From the IMG/VR virus record IMGVR_UViG_3300029268_002499, positions 1 to 64,000 of that record: 64,000 bases of DNA; one strand, written 5' to 3'. Below are positions 26,788 through 33,732 of this stretch, piece after piece. The stretch is from a virus. Numbering within the stretch: position 1 is the stretch's first letter; the number at the start of each line of letters is the position of its first letter. Under the pieces are notes generated by a model, which did no database searches, had not been told where the DNA came from, and saw only the letters and a list, made by a program, of their open reading frames with translations. Position numbers and translations under genes: made by a program.

Positions 26788-26883
26788 TTTGATGAGTTCA
26801 CCCCCTCATCAAATGCAGACCACCAGATAGGTCTGTCAGCCTCCTTTTTATTTTTAATCCGGTGGGGTAGCCGTTGTCTGGAA
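26788..26883 (+). ncRNA. Structured RNA element, copy 2
   Basis: Same architecture as the element at 26063: P1 TTTGATGAG/CTCATCAAA (26788-26796/26805-26813), P2 CCAGATA/TGTCTGG (26823-26829/26875-26881, one G-U) and P3 CGGT-GGGGTA-GCCG (26860-26873). The conserved single-stranded GGGGTA and the AAATGCAGA-CACCAGA join are kept. Ends 30 bases before the TTG start at 26914, so it may act in cis on that gene. Confidence 0.7.
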
Positions 26884-26913
26884 TCCAAATTTTTGTTTGA
26901 AAGGAGAAACACA

Positions 26914-27279
26914 TTGCCCAAAGAAGGAGATGTTGTTTTAATTTATAGGGATAATAGACCAATGACATTTGCCGAAATTCATGAGATAACATCAAACGAG
27001 AAAAAGAATTGGTGGAATGTAGATTTTATTGGTTTGTCGTTACCTCTAACAAAATTCACATGGATTTTAAGAATGGAACAGTTAGACGGTGAAGATTTCA
27101 CAATGGGAGGAACCCCAGTAAAAATAACTTCTTTAGAGAAGTTATTAAATGTACAAGATAAAAAAACTAAAGTTCTTGAAATACCAAAAAAGAAACAGGA
27201 AATAAAGAAGATGGGAAAGGTGATTCAATTAAGACCAAAAAAAGATGAACCACCAGAAGATGAACCATTAATTGCTTAA
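26914..27279 (+). CDS. Hypothetical protein (TTG start)
   Basis: 121 aa, TTG at 26914 after AAAGGAGAAACACA; a TTG at 26893 is also in frame but unsupported. N-terminal beta domain with KEGDVVLIYRD and WWNVDFIGLSL, C-terminal Lys/Pro-rich tail (KPKKDEPPEDEP-like). Not recognised. Confidence 0.6.
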   Translation: MPKEGDVVLIYRDNRPMTFAEIHEITSNEKKNWWNVDFIGLSLPLTKFTWILRMEQLDGEDFTMGGTPVKITSLEKLLNVQDKKTKVLEIPKKKQEIKKMGKVIQLRPKKDEPPEDEPLIA

Positions 27280-27286
27280 AGGTTAT

Positions 27287-27360
27287 TGGGAAATAGTTCA
27301 ACAGCAGAACTCTGGCCTTTGACGCCAGCAATCTAGGGGCAGAACCTAGTTTCCCTGCCA
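27287..27360 (+). tRNA. tRNA-Gln (TTG)
   Basis: Acceptor TGGGAAA/TTTCCCT with a U1-U72 mismatch, D-stem GTTC/GAAC, anticodon arm CTGGC-CTTTGAC-GCCAG (TTG), discriminator G and encoded CCA at 27358-27360, all as expected for Gln. The T-loop GGCAGAA departs from the usual TTCGAAT. Confidence 0.75.
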
Positions 27361-27370
27361 ACAAAATTTC

Positions 27371-27537
27371 TTGCGCTGCCTGTGAGTGGCCACCTGAAAA
27401 TTACCAGACGATGGATAAAAGCAGCCACTTGACTCCATCGTCTGTACTACGTCAGGGAGATTACCGTTTCGTAATGTCGGTCGAATAGAATGAGTGACTA
27501 TGAATCCAACCATTCTATAAAAGTCTCTGGGCAGCAA
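27371..27537 (+). ncRNA. Structured RNA with pseudoknot
   Basis: Closing helix TTG-GCTGCC/GGCAGC-CAA (27371-27380/27530-27537); 11-bp hairpin CAGACGATGGA/TCCATCGTCTG (27405-27415/27434-27444) whose loop segment GCCACT (27424-27429) can pair with AGTGGC (27385-27390), giving an H-type pseudoknot; hairpin ATTAC/GTAAT (27460-27475); hairpin TAGAATG/CATTCTA (27486-27517). No ORF covers it. Looks like a compact independent RNA of about 167 nt; no family recognised. Confidence 0.6.
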
Positions 27538-27563
27538 CTTTAAAAATAAAAAGGAGAGTGAAA

Positions 27564-27848
27564 ATGCTAGGAGCTTTAGCGATTATATGCACCACAATAG
27601 TTTTATTATTATTGATTTCTTGGGGTATTATGTATGCTACTCTGAATAAATGTAAACATAAATATAATCCACCAGAAAATGGAATTCAAAAATGTATAAA
27701 TTGTGGTGTTATACGTTATGATGAGTGTAACCATTCATGGAAAAGTATTGATGCTATAACTATAGGACCTACTATGGTTAATACTATACAATGTAAAAAT
27801 TGTGGGGAAATCGTATATAGGACATTTAATTCACTAAAAGGAGAATAA
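27564..27848 (+). CDS. Membrane-anchored zinc-ribbon protein
   Basis: 94 aa from the ATG after AAGGAGAGTG. N-terminal membrane helix LGALAIICTTIVLLLLISW (2-20), then C-x-H-type and CxxC pairs (KCKHKY, CINCG, CNHSW, CKNCGE) forming two zinc knuckles. Topology suggests a cytoplasmic zinc domain. Function unknown. Confidence 0.65.
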   Translation: MLGALAIICTTIVLLLLISWGIMYATLNKCKHKYNPPENGIQKCINCGVIRYDECNHSWKSIDAITIGPTMVNTIQCKNCGEIVYRTFNSLKGE

Positions 27849-27850
27849 TT

Positions 27851-28057
27851 ATGGGTTTCTTGAATATGTTTGGAGGAAAACCAGGTTATGTTTGTATTCG
27901 CTCTAAAAAAGATCCTCGGTGGAATTATGGGGAAAGGGTGGAGTCTCTAGTTGTTATGGCGGGTATACATCCTGTAATAACCGAAAAGATTGAAGAGCTA
28001 AAAAAATTCTATGGAGAACAGCCAGAGGATTTGGAATACAGTTGCATGAAAGATTAG
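27851..28057 (+). CDS. Hypothetical protein
   Basis: 68 aa, starts two bases after the previous stop with AAAGGAGA. No recognised motif. Followed by a stem-loop. Confidence 0.6.
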   Translation: MGFLNMFGGKPGYVCIRSKKDPRWNYGERVESLVVMAGIHPVITEKIEELKKFYGEQPEDLEYSCMKD

Positions 28058-28069
28058 AAGTACACCATT

Positions 28070-28092
28070 CCCCTTATCATAAAAATAAGGGG
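28070..28092 (+). terminator. Stem-loop, likely terminator
   Basis: CCCCTTAT/ATAAGGGG, 8 bp with a 7-base loop, followed by GGATTTAAAAAG. T-tract weak. Confidence 0.5.
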
Positions 28093-28129
28093 GATTTAAA
28101 AAGACTACAAATACAAAGGAGAATAAATA

Positions 28130-28324
28130 ATGATACAGAATATACAAGAACTTGCTTCAGAAGTTGCAAAAAGAGAAGGAAAAGAGTGTGAAGTAATAAT
28201 TGGAAATGTTAGGGAAGTTTTAGCAATTATAAGCGATATGATTCATGAAGATCCGCATGTCGCTACAATTTTGGAAGAAAATGGTTTCAGAAGGGAGAAA
28301 GAAAAATCTATAGAACCAAAGTAA
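28130..28324 (+). CDS. Hypothetical protein
   Basis: 64 aa, helical, AAAGGAGA site. Directly precedes two tRNA genes. Not recognised. Confidence 0.6.
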   Translation: MIQNIQELASEVAKREGKECEVIIGNVREVLAIISDMIHEDPHVATILEENGFRREKEKSIEPK

Positions 28325-28328
28325 TTAT

Positions 28329-28399
28329 GCGGGGATAGCTCAACGATAGAGCCCACAGATTGTACTGTGGAGATTCCTGTTAAACTCAGGATCCCCACT
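28329..28399 (+). tRNA. tRNA, probably Thr (TGT), with expanded anticodon loop
   Basis: Acceptor GCGGGGA/TCCCCAC (one C-A mismatch), D-stem GCTC/GAGC, T-arm TCCTG-TTAAACT-CAGGA. The anticodon arm CCACA-GATTGTAC-TGTGG has an 8-nt loop (or 6-nt with a 6-bp stem), one base longer than normal; TGT is the likeliest anticodon. No CCA is encoded. May be an unusual or decaying tRNA. Confidence 0.55.
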
Positions 28400-28405
28400 A
28401 AAAAT

Positions 28406-28480
28406 ACTCCTGTAATCTAACGGTTAGGATATCAGACCTTCAATCTGAGTATAGCAGTTCGATTCTGCTCGGGAGTGCCA
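28406..28480 (+). tRNA. tRNA-Glu (TTC)
   Basis: Acceptor ACTCCTG/CGGGAGT, D-loop AACGGTTAGGA typical of Glu tRNAs, anticodon arm TCAGA-CCTTCAA-TCTGA (TTC), T-loop TTCGATT, discriminator G and encoded CCA. Position 33 reads C instead of the usual T. Confidence 0.8.
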
Positions 28481-28553
28481 ATATTCCAAACACAGTAACA
28501 GATTTATTCATTTGTGTTAGGTGAATTCAACTACAAAAACGAAAGGAGAAATT

Positions 28554-29159
28554 ATGAGTAAAGTGATTTTTGAAATACAAGTAGAAATTGATGAGAAGTG
28601 CAGTATGAAAAAACATTATAGACCATATATCTGGGAAGATAGAAATTTATTGAGGGGGAAATGGTATAAACTGAAAGGAAAGAATAAATCTATAATGGTA
28701 ACATCTTTAGAAACCTCAGATGTCGGTGTGCTTTTAATAAATGGTATTTCATCTAAAAGTTTTCTAAAGAACTATATTTGGGATAATGAAGATTTAAATG
28801 CGCCACATATATGTGGTATTGAAGTGGAAATTCCTGGGCCATCTTTAGATGATTTATACTCAAAAAGACAGCAATATATTTTTAATAAAATAATAGAATT
28901 GAATGTTTCAAAATTAAAGAAAGAATATAATGATATAGAAAGTTGTCTAGCAGATATTTCTTCCCATCAAGCATTTTGGACTACGAGAGAGCAAATTTTT
29001 GATTCTGTGACCTCTTTTGATGATAGAATATCTTTTAGTACTTTGTATAATGATCTAGTGTTTTTAGAAAGCTGTGGTTTGATAAAAAGTAAAAAACTAT
29101 GTGGGCCTAAAAATAAAACTGGATATTTCGTTACAACATTTAAAATGGTTGATGAATAA
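28554..29159 (+). CDS. Hypothetical protein with winged-helix-like C-terminus
   Basis: 201 aa, ATG after GAAAGGAGA. N-terminal beta-rich domain (about 1-95). C-terminal part (about 105-200) reads as helix-turn-helix plus wing: TREQIFDSVTSFDDRISFST then NDLVFLESCGLIKSKK and GYFVTTFKM. This may make it a DNA-binding regulator; not confirmed. Confidence 0.6.
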   Translation: MSKVIFEIQVEIDEKCSMKKHYRPYIWEDRNLLRGKWYKLKGKNKSIMVTSLETSDVGVLLINGISSKSFLKNYIWDNEDLNAPHICGIEVEIPGPSLDDLYSKRQQYIFNKIIELNVSKLKKEYNDIESCLADISSHQAFWTTREQIFDSVTSFDDRISFSTLYNDLVFLESCGLIKSKKLCGPKNKTGYFVTTFKMVDE

Positions 29160-29187
29160 TTCATCACTAGTACAATTTAAAAAATAT

Positions 29188-29266
29188 GGTGTGTTCGCCT
29201 AGTCTGGCCTATGGCACATGACTGTCTATCATGATTTCAGGAGTTCGAATCTCCTACACACCGCCA
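29188..29266 (+). tRNA. tRNA-Asp (GTC)
   Basis: Acceptor GGTGTGT/ACACACC (7 bp), anticodon arm CATGA-CTGTCTA-TCATG (GTC), T-arm AGGAG-TTCGAAT-CTCCT, discriminator G, encoded CCA at the end. Confidence 0.9.
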
Positions 29267-29272
29267 AAATAT

Positions 29273-29348
29273 TCACCCTTAGCTCAGTTGGTAGAGCGAA
29301 TGACTGTTAATCATTAGGTCCCTAGTTCGAGCCTAGGAGGGTGAGCCA
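29273..29348 (+). tRNA. tRNA-Asn (GTT)
   Basis: Acceptor TCACCCT/AGGGTGA, D-arm with AGCTCAGTTGGTAGAGC, anticodon arm AATGA-CTGTTAA-TCATT (GTT), T-arm CCTAG-TTCGAGC-CTAGG, encoded CCA. Textbook tRNA six bases after tRNA-Asp. Confidence 0.95.
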
Positions 29349-29377
29349 AAATTAAACTTAAAAGAGGATCTATAAAA

Positions 29378-29638
29378 ATGAGTCTTTTACAAAAGTATTT
29401 AAAATTATTAACTGAAGGATACAAGCAAAGTACCATTAGAAGAACAAGACAAAATAAAATTAATTCATCGACTGGAACTATTGCTGTATCAATGGCCAGA
29501 GAAAAGAATGACTCTCTTTATCGCAGAATGATTATGTACAAGAAACTATACATCATGGCCAAAAAACAACTAGAGAGAAAATATCGTTCAAAGTCTACAC
29601 AAAGAGCGAGAAAGTTAGCATCAGGAACAAGAAAATAA
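29378..29638 (+). CDS. Small basic protein with YL leader
   Basis: 86 aa, strongly basic (RKYRSKSTQRARKLASGTRK at the C-terminus). N-terminus MSLLQKYLKLLTEGYKQ contains L-x-E-G, like T4 prohead-protease sites and like the leaders at 23692 and 26254. Candidate internal head protein that binds DNA. AGAGGA site. Confidence 0.6.
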   Translation: MSLLQKYLKLLTEGYKQSTIRRTRQNKINSSTGTIAVSMAREKNDSLYRRMIMYKKLYIMAKKQLERKYRSKSTQRARKLASGTRK

Positions 29639-29659
29639 ATGTACAGAAGGAGGTGAATT

Positions 29660-29824
29660 ATGGATTTTAAAGAATTAACAGCACAAGATATTCTTAGAGT
29701 TCTAGTTAAGCAACAATTCTATGAATTTTATGAAGGACCTTTTGTAAAATATATAGAAGGTGAACCTGATGCAAAAACCAAAGAAGAAATTTTGAAAGAG
29801 ATCGAATCTCTTTTTAATTTTTAA
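29660..29824 (+). CDS. Small hypothetical protein
   Basis: 54 aa, GAAGGAGGTG site, acidic helical C-terminus. Not recognised. Confidence 0.6.
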   Translation: MDFKELTAQDILRVLVKQQFYEFYEGPFVKYIEGEPDAKTKEEILKEIESLFNF

Positions 29825-29839
29825 ATTTGGAGGTGAATT

Positions 29840-30370
29840 GTGAAACTAGCGATTGTTGATGGAATTGAAGCGAGCCCATGTTTAGGATGCGGATATTGCT
29901 GTCTTCAGGCACAATGTGGATTATCCGTAAGAGTTCATACTTATAAAGAAATATGTCCATCTTTATACTGGGGTGAAGCACGAAAAAGGCATTTATGCAG
30001 AGCAGTTGAAGGAGATTTGATAGTAACCAATGGAAAAGAATTATCTATTGGTGAAGGTTGTTGCAGTCCTCTAAATTCCTGGAGAAAAGAAATCAAAAAT
30101 AGAATTCCAGAAAAACTCGCGTACGTAAATTCTAAAAATATAAACAAAATCAATTTCGATAAATTTTTTCAAGAGTTTGTATTTATTCTTGGAAAACAGT
30201 GGCTATCAGGAGATGTTGTGGCATTAACTTTAGCAGCTTATAAAAGAAGCATTATCGAAAAATTCGGAATATCTGATAGAGACGCATCTCAATTATGCAA
30301 AAGAATTCATCACATAATGAGAGAACAACAATCTTCTTTTGTGAAAGGATTCATTGGTGAAATAGATTAA
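29840..30370 (+). CDS. YkgJ-like Cys-cluster protein (GTG start)
   Basis: 176 aa, GTG after GGAGGTGAATT. CLGCGYCCLQAQC (about 14-26), later CPSLYW, HLCRAVEG and GEGCCSPLNSWR resemble the Zn/Fe-chelating CxxxCxxC cluster of YkgJ-type proteins. C-terminal helical region (about 105-176). Ligand and function unknown; resemblance is partial. Confidence 0.55.
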   Translation: MKLAIVDGIEASPCLGCGYCCLQAQCGLSVRVHTYKEICPSLYWGEARKRHLCRAVEGDLIVTNGKELSIGEGCCSPLNSWRKEIKNRIPEKLAYVNSKNINKINFDKFFQEFVFILGKQWLSGDVVALTLAAYKRSIIEKFGISDRDASQLCKRIHHIMREQQSSFVKGFIGEID

Positions 30371-30375
30371 ATTAT

Positions 30376-30449
30376 GGCACTGGGTGGGAGGTCGCGCGAA
30401 CAGTACCCAATCAAACTTTGGAATACTTCGAGCCCATCTGGTGCCGCCA
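30376..30449 (+). ncRNA. tRNA-like RNA ending in GCCA
   Basis: GGCACTGGGTGGG (30376-30388) can pair with CCCATCTGGTGCC (30433-30445) over 13 bp with three wobbles, followed by G and CCA, as in a tRNA 3' end. Inside, CCAA-TCAAACT-TTGG is an anticodon-arm-like hairpin. No proper T-arm is found, so it is either a degenerate tRNA or a tRNA-like structure. It sits 14 bases before tRNA-Pro. Confidence 0.4.
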
Positions 30450-30463
30450 AATAATTATATTAT

Positions 30464-30537
30464 CTAGCTGTAGCTGAGGAGATTAGCACGCGGTTTGGGG
30501 CCGTGAGACGCTGGTGCGATTCCAGCCAGCTGGACCA
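30464..30537 (+). tRNA. tRNA-Pro (TGG)
   Basis: Acceptor CTAGCTG/CAGCTGG, anticodon arm CGCGG-TTTGGGG-CCGTG (TGG), T-arm GCTGG-TGCGATT-CCAGC, discriminator A, encoded CCA. Confidence 0.9.
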
Positions 30538-30562
30538 TCAAATCTTTTTAAAAGGAGAAAAA

Positions 30563-30901
30563 ATGATAACGTGGAAATGTAAAGATTGTGAATTTAAGTG
30601 TACTCTAGTCTCTGGTAGTGCCTCATCCTCTCCTATATCATGCCCATACAACTATAGTAATTCAGATTGGATGTGCACTGAGGTTTTAGATGATATGCTA
30701 AATCCCATAAGAGAAGTAATTGATTCTAAATATAAAATAAAATGGGGGGACAAATTTTTTGATGAATTTACTGTCGAAGTTTTTGGGGTTCCAGTTGAGC
30801 AACATTTAAATTTTTATAGAATAACAAGAGAAGCAAGAGAGAAACTAAAACCAAAATTTGAAAATAATATATTGTATATATTTTTAGATGTTCCTAAATA
30901 A
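30563..30901 (+). CDS. Zinc-binding hypothetical protein
   Basis: 112 aa, ATG after AAAAGGAGA. CKDCEFKC (4-11), CPYNY and C39 suggest a zinc site at the N-terminus; the rest is mixed alpha/beta. Not recognised. Confidence 0.65.
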   Translation: MITWKCKDCEFKCTLVSGSASSSPISCPYNYSNSDWMCTEVLDDMLNPIREVIDSKYKIKWGDKFFDEFTVEVFGVPVEQHLNFYRITREAREKLKPKFENNILYIFLDVPK

Positions 30902-30919
30902 AAAATGAAGGAGAATAAC

Positions 30920-31264
30920 ATGGAAGAAACAATCGAAAAGAGGGGGGCGTTTTTAGAGAGCCTACAAAGAAATAACAAACAGATCCGGTTAGATCGAGCT
31001 CAAGCAATTGGAGATGACACACAACTGGGATACAAAAGGGCAGTTGAAGATCTTGAATTGAGTATTAAAAAGATGAGGAGAGAGCAAGAAAACATGCTAG
31101 ACCTAAGTCCTACTAACGCTCAGAGTCTTGTATTGGCGAGTGATTTCGATTCTAATGCTTATATAGCAAAAGATATCGAAATCGGAGTCAAAATCAGGAA
31201 TGCTGAAATTAAACTAGAAATTGCAAAAGCGAGGTATGGTTATCTCTTTGGAAAGGAGGTTTAA
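30920..31264 (+). CDS. Coiled-coil hypothetical protein
   Basis: 114 aa, ATG after GAAGGAGA. Charged helices throughout (KRAVEDLELSIKKMRREQEN about 44-63). Overlaps nothing; two bases separate its stop from the VWA gene start, so possibly a functional partner. Confidence 0.65.
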   Translation: MEETIEKRGAFLESLQRNNKQIRLDRAQAIGDDTQLGYKRAVEDLELSIKKMRREQENMLDLSPTNAQSLVLASDFDSNAYIAKDIEIGVKIRNAEIKLEIAKARYGYLFGKEV

Positions 31265-31265
31265 T

Positions 31266-32162
31266 ATGGGGCATGGCGGATATTCATCGACGTGGGACAA
31301 CTCAAAAGGTTCTTATTCTTATGATTCTAGTATTAGAGATTTAAGAGCAAAGGACAGAGGATTCTATACAAAAAGTAGAACAGAAATATTTAACTCAAAA
31401 AACATCAACAGTTCAATGAACCCTTATGGGGTGCAGATAAGAGAATCAAGAGATTCTATAGAACACCCAAACTCAGTTCCAATAATTATTGGTATTGACG
31501 TAACTGGATCCATGGGATCTGTTCCTCATTATCTAGTAAAAGAGGGACTCCCAAAGATAATGGAAAAGATTATTCTAAATGGAATATTAGACCCTCAAGT
31601 TTTGTTTGTAGCAATCGGAGATCATGAATGTGATAATAGCCCACTTCAGATAGGGCAATTTGAATCTTCTGACTCTTCTCTTGACAAATGGCTAACGGAT
31701 ACCTGGTTAGAAGGTGGCGGGGGAGGAAATGCTGGTGAGTCTTATTTATTGGCGTGGTATTTTGCAGCAAATCACACTGCAATAGACAGTCTTGAAAAAA
31801 GAGGAAGAAAAGGATTTTTATTCACAATTGGGGATGAACCAGTTCTTTCAGAAATTCCATCATCTGCGCTGAAAGGAATAATGGGCATCGATCAGCCTCA
31901 AAGTTATACAGCGCAACAGTTATATGAAAAAGCGAAAGAAAAATATCACGTTTATCATATTCATATAAAAGAAACTTCTTCTGGAAGTAGACAAAGAGTG
32001 ATAGATGAATGGAAACAGTTGCTTTCAGATAATTTGTTGGTTGCAAATAGACACACAGAAGTTTCTGGAATTATTTCAGAAATTATTTTAAAAGAAAAGG
32101 ATTCAATTGTTTCTGGTATTTCTACCCCTTCAATTCATGATTCTGTAGAGGAAATGTTGTAG
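31266..32162 (+). CDS. VWA-domain protein
   Basis: 298 aa, ATG after AAAGGAGGT. MIDAS-like motif GIDVTGSMGS (76-85: Asp78, Thr80, Ser82) starts a von Willebrand A fold that binds a metal ion and a partner. Later conserved blocks are GDHECD (about 117-122), a glycine stretch GGGGGNAGES and GDEPVL. Proteins of this type are found in large phages with no defined role; scaffolding or substrate recognition is plausible. Confidence 0.8.
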   Translation: MGHGGYSSTWDNSKGSYSYDSSIRDLRAKDRGFYTKSRTEIFNSKNINSSMNPYGVQIRESRDSIEHPNSVPIIIGIDVTGSMGSVPHYLVKEGLPKIMEKIILNGILDPQVLFVAIGDHECDNSPLQIGQFESSDSSLDKWLTDTWLEGGGGGNAGESYLLAWYFAANHTAIDSLEKRGRKGFLFTIGDEPVLSEIPSSALKGIMGIDQPQSYTAQQLYEKAKEKYHVYHIHIKETSSGSRQRVIDEWKQLLSDNLLVANRHTEVSGIISEIILKEKDSIVSGISTPSIHDSVEEML

Positions 32163-32170
32163 GAGTTAAA

Positions 32171-33298
32171 ATGAAAACAGCAGTTATTGGGCTAGGATTT
32201 GGAGACGAAGGAAAGGGCAGAGTCGTAGATTGGCTCTGCTCTTATCGGCCCGATTCTTTAGTGGTAAGATTTTCAGGAGGATCTAATGCAAGTCATAAAG
32301 TTTATAAACCAGATGGTTCTGGATTTCATGCTTTTTCAAATTTAGGAAGCGGAACATTCAGAGGATGCCCAACCTACTGGTCAGAGTTTTGTACTTTCGA
32401 TCCTGCCGATTTATTGTTTGAGGCCGAATACATCAAAAAAGCAGGAGTTGAAAATTTTAAACTCTATGTGAATTTAGATTGTCCAGTTGTTACCACATGG
32501 GATAAAAGATACAACAAGATTCAAAATGATATGACTTTTCATGGGAGTTGCGGTGTCGGTCTAGGAGCTACTCATGAAAGAGAAGAAAATCATTATTCTC
32601 TTAGGGTGAGAGATTTATTTTATTATGATCTGAGATCACAAAAAGTAACAGAAATTATAAAATATTATAAATCTAAAGGAATCAAAGCAACCCTAGAAGA
32701 GATCGAACTATTCTTCATTTGTGTAGAGAAATCTAAAGAATTATTCACACCAGTTGAAAGCATCCCTCAATCTGTTAATTATCTATTTGAAGGATCACAA
32801 GGATTAATGTTGGATCAAAATTATGGTGTTTTTCCACATGTAACAAGAAGCAATACAGGAACACAAAACATCATTAAAATGGGATTTGATATGAATTCCT
32901 TCTTTCATGATAGGTGTTTTCTTGTCACTAGAGCATACCACACTCGACATGGAAATGGATATCACCCAACCGACCATATTCCGCATAATATTAAAGAGAA
33001 TCCCTATGAACAAAATGTAGAAAATTATCAGGGAAAGTTTAGAAGGGGATTACTTGATGTAAGTTTGTTGAAATACGCAATTGAAAAAGATAAGATTTTA
33101 AAAGGTAATCAGTGTGATATGTCAATTGTTATAACATGTCTCGATTTGATAGAAAATGAATGGAGATTTGTTGAGAATGGGGTAATTGTAAATTGTTTAG
33201 ATGAATATGAATTTCTAACAAAGATTAAAAAATTACTACCCTATCCTATAGCGGTTAGTCGTACACCTTATGGGAAAATCGAAATATTTACACTCTAA
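32171..33298 (+). CDS. purA: Adenylosuccinate synthetase family (PurA or PurZ-like)
   Basis: 375 aa. P-loop GFGDEGKGR (9-17, with Asp12), catalytic-acid region GGSNASHKV (His42), IMP-like loop GSCGVGLGATHE, EGSQGLMLDQNYG, TRSNTGTQN, aspartate loop GKFRRGLLD and C-terminal VSRTPYGK. The family joins Asp to a purine nucleotide (IMP in PurA, dGMP in phage PurZ for 2-aminoadenine DNA). Length is short for bacterial PurA (about 430) and close to PurZ/archaeal forms (about 340-370). Asp12, which I recall as usually lost in PurZ, is retained, so the substrate is uncertain. No MazZ or DatZ seen nearby. Confidence 0.9.
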   Translation: MKTAVIGLGFGDEGKGRVVDWLCSYRPDSLVVRFSGGSNASHKVYKPDGSGFHAFSNLGSGTFRGCPTYWSEFCTFDPADLLFEAEYIKKAGVENFKLYVNLDCPVVTTWDKRYNKIQNDMTFHGSCGVGLGATHEREENHYSLRVRDLFYYDLRSQKVTEIIKYYKSKGIKATLEEIELFFICVEKSKELFTPVESIPQSVNYLFEGSQGLMLDQNYGVFPHVTRSNTGTQNIIKMGFDMNSFFHDRCFLVTRAYHTRHGNGYHPTDHIPHNIKENPYEQNVENYQGKFRRGLLDVSLLKYAIEKDKILKGNQCDMSIVITCLDLIENEWRFVENGVIVNCLDEYEFLTKIKKLLPYPIAVSRTPYGKIEIFTL

Positions 33299-33396
33299 AT
33301 CATTTAAGTAAATCACATTTATATGTAAGAGAAAAAACAATGGGGTAATGTAAAAAGAAAAATGATATTGGTTCAAATAAATCATTAACAAATTGT

Positions 33397-33430
33397 ACCG
33401 GTTATATTTTATATAGCCGGTCTTTTTCTT
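33397..33430 (+). terminator. Intrinsic terminator
   Basis: ACCGG/CCGGT closed by a partly paired AT-rich top, followed by TCTTTTTCTTT. It closes the PurA-like transcription unit; the 170-base gap before 33470 shows nothing else. Confidence 0.65.
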
Positions 33431-33469
33431 TGTAAAAAACAAATATAAAAAATTAGAAGGAGAAAAGCT

Positions 33470-33679
33470 ATGCCGTTGTTCGAAGTCGCTGTAATTCAAG
33501 ATCCAACCGTAAGAGAAAGGGAAGATGGGGAATTGGAAAAATTGATCTATGGTCCAGAGACCGTGATCGCTGCAAGTGAACAGGCTGCAGGAATGGAAGT
33601 GTACACAAAAGCTGTAAAGATTGAAAATATTGAAAATTTTGATCCGAAAAGATTTAAAATTTTAGTTCGCCCTTTTTAA
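33470..33679 (+). CDS. Conserved small phage protein ending VRPF, frameshift donor
   Basis: 69 aa. MPLFEVAVIQDPTVRE at the start and KILVRPF at the end match a small conserved family from phages (and cyanophages), function unknown. AGAAGGAGAA site. The last sense codons and stop are CGC CCT TTT TAA; C-CCT-TTT is a canonical X-XXY-YYZ heptamer, so a minority of ribosomes may shift -1 and continue into the collagen-like frame at 33676. Confidence 0.85.
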   Translation: MPLFEVAVIQDPTVREREDGELEKLIYGPETVIAASEQAAGMEVYTKAVKIENIENFDPKRFKILVRPF

Positions 33680-33732
33680 GTAGCCTTTCCAACAGTTCTT
33701 ACTGGTCTATTGGATTTATAAAACGGAAAGGC
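33670..33732 (+). promoter_or_regulatory. Candidate -1 programmed frameshift signal
   Basis: Slippery heptamer C-CCT-TTT at 33670-33676 directly before the TAA, a 6-base spacer, then an 8-bp stem GCCTTTCC (33683-33690)/GGAAAGGC (33725-33732) with a 34-base loop that contains a smaller CAGT-TCTT-ACTG hairpin. Heptamer, spacer length and downstream stem are the classical layout. A -1 shift enters an open frame that has no upstream start codon. Confidence 0.6.
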
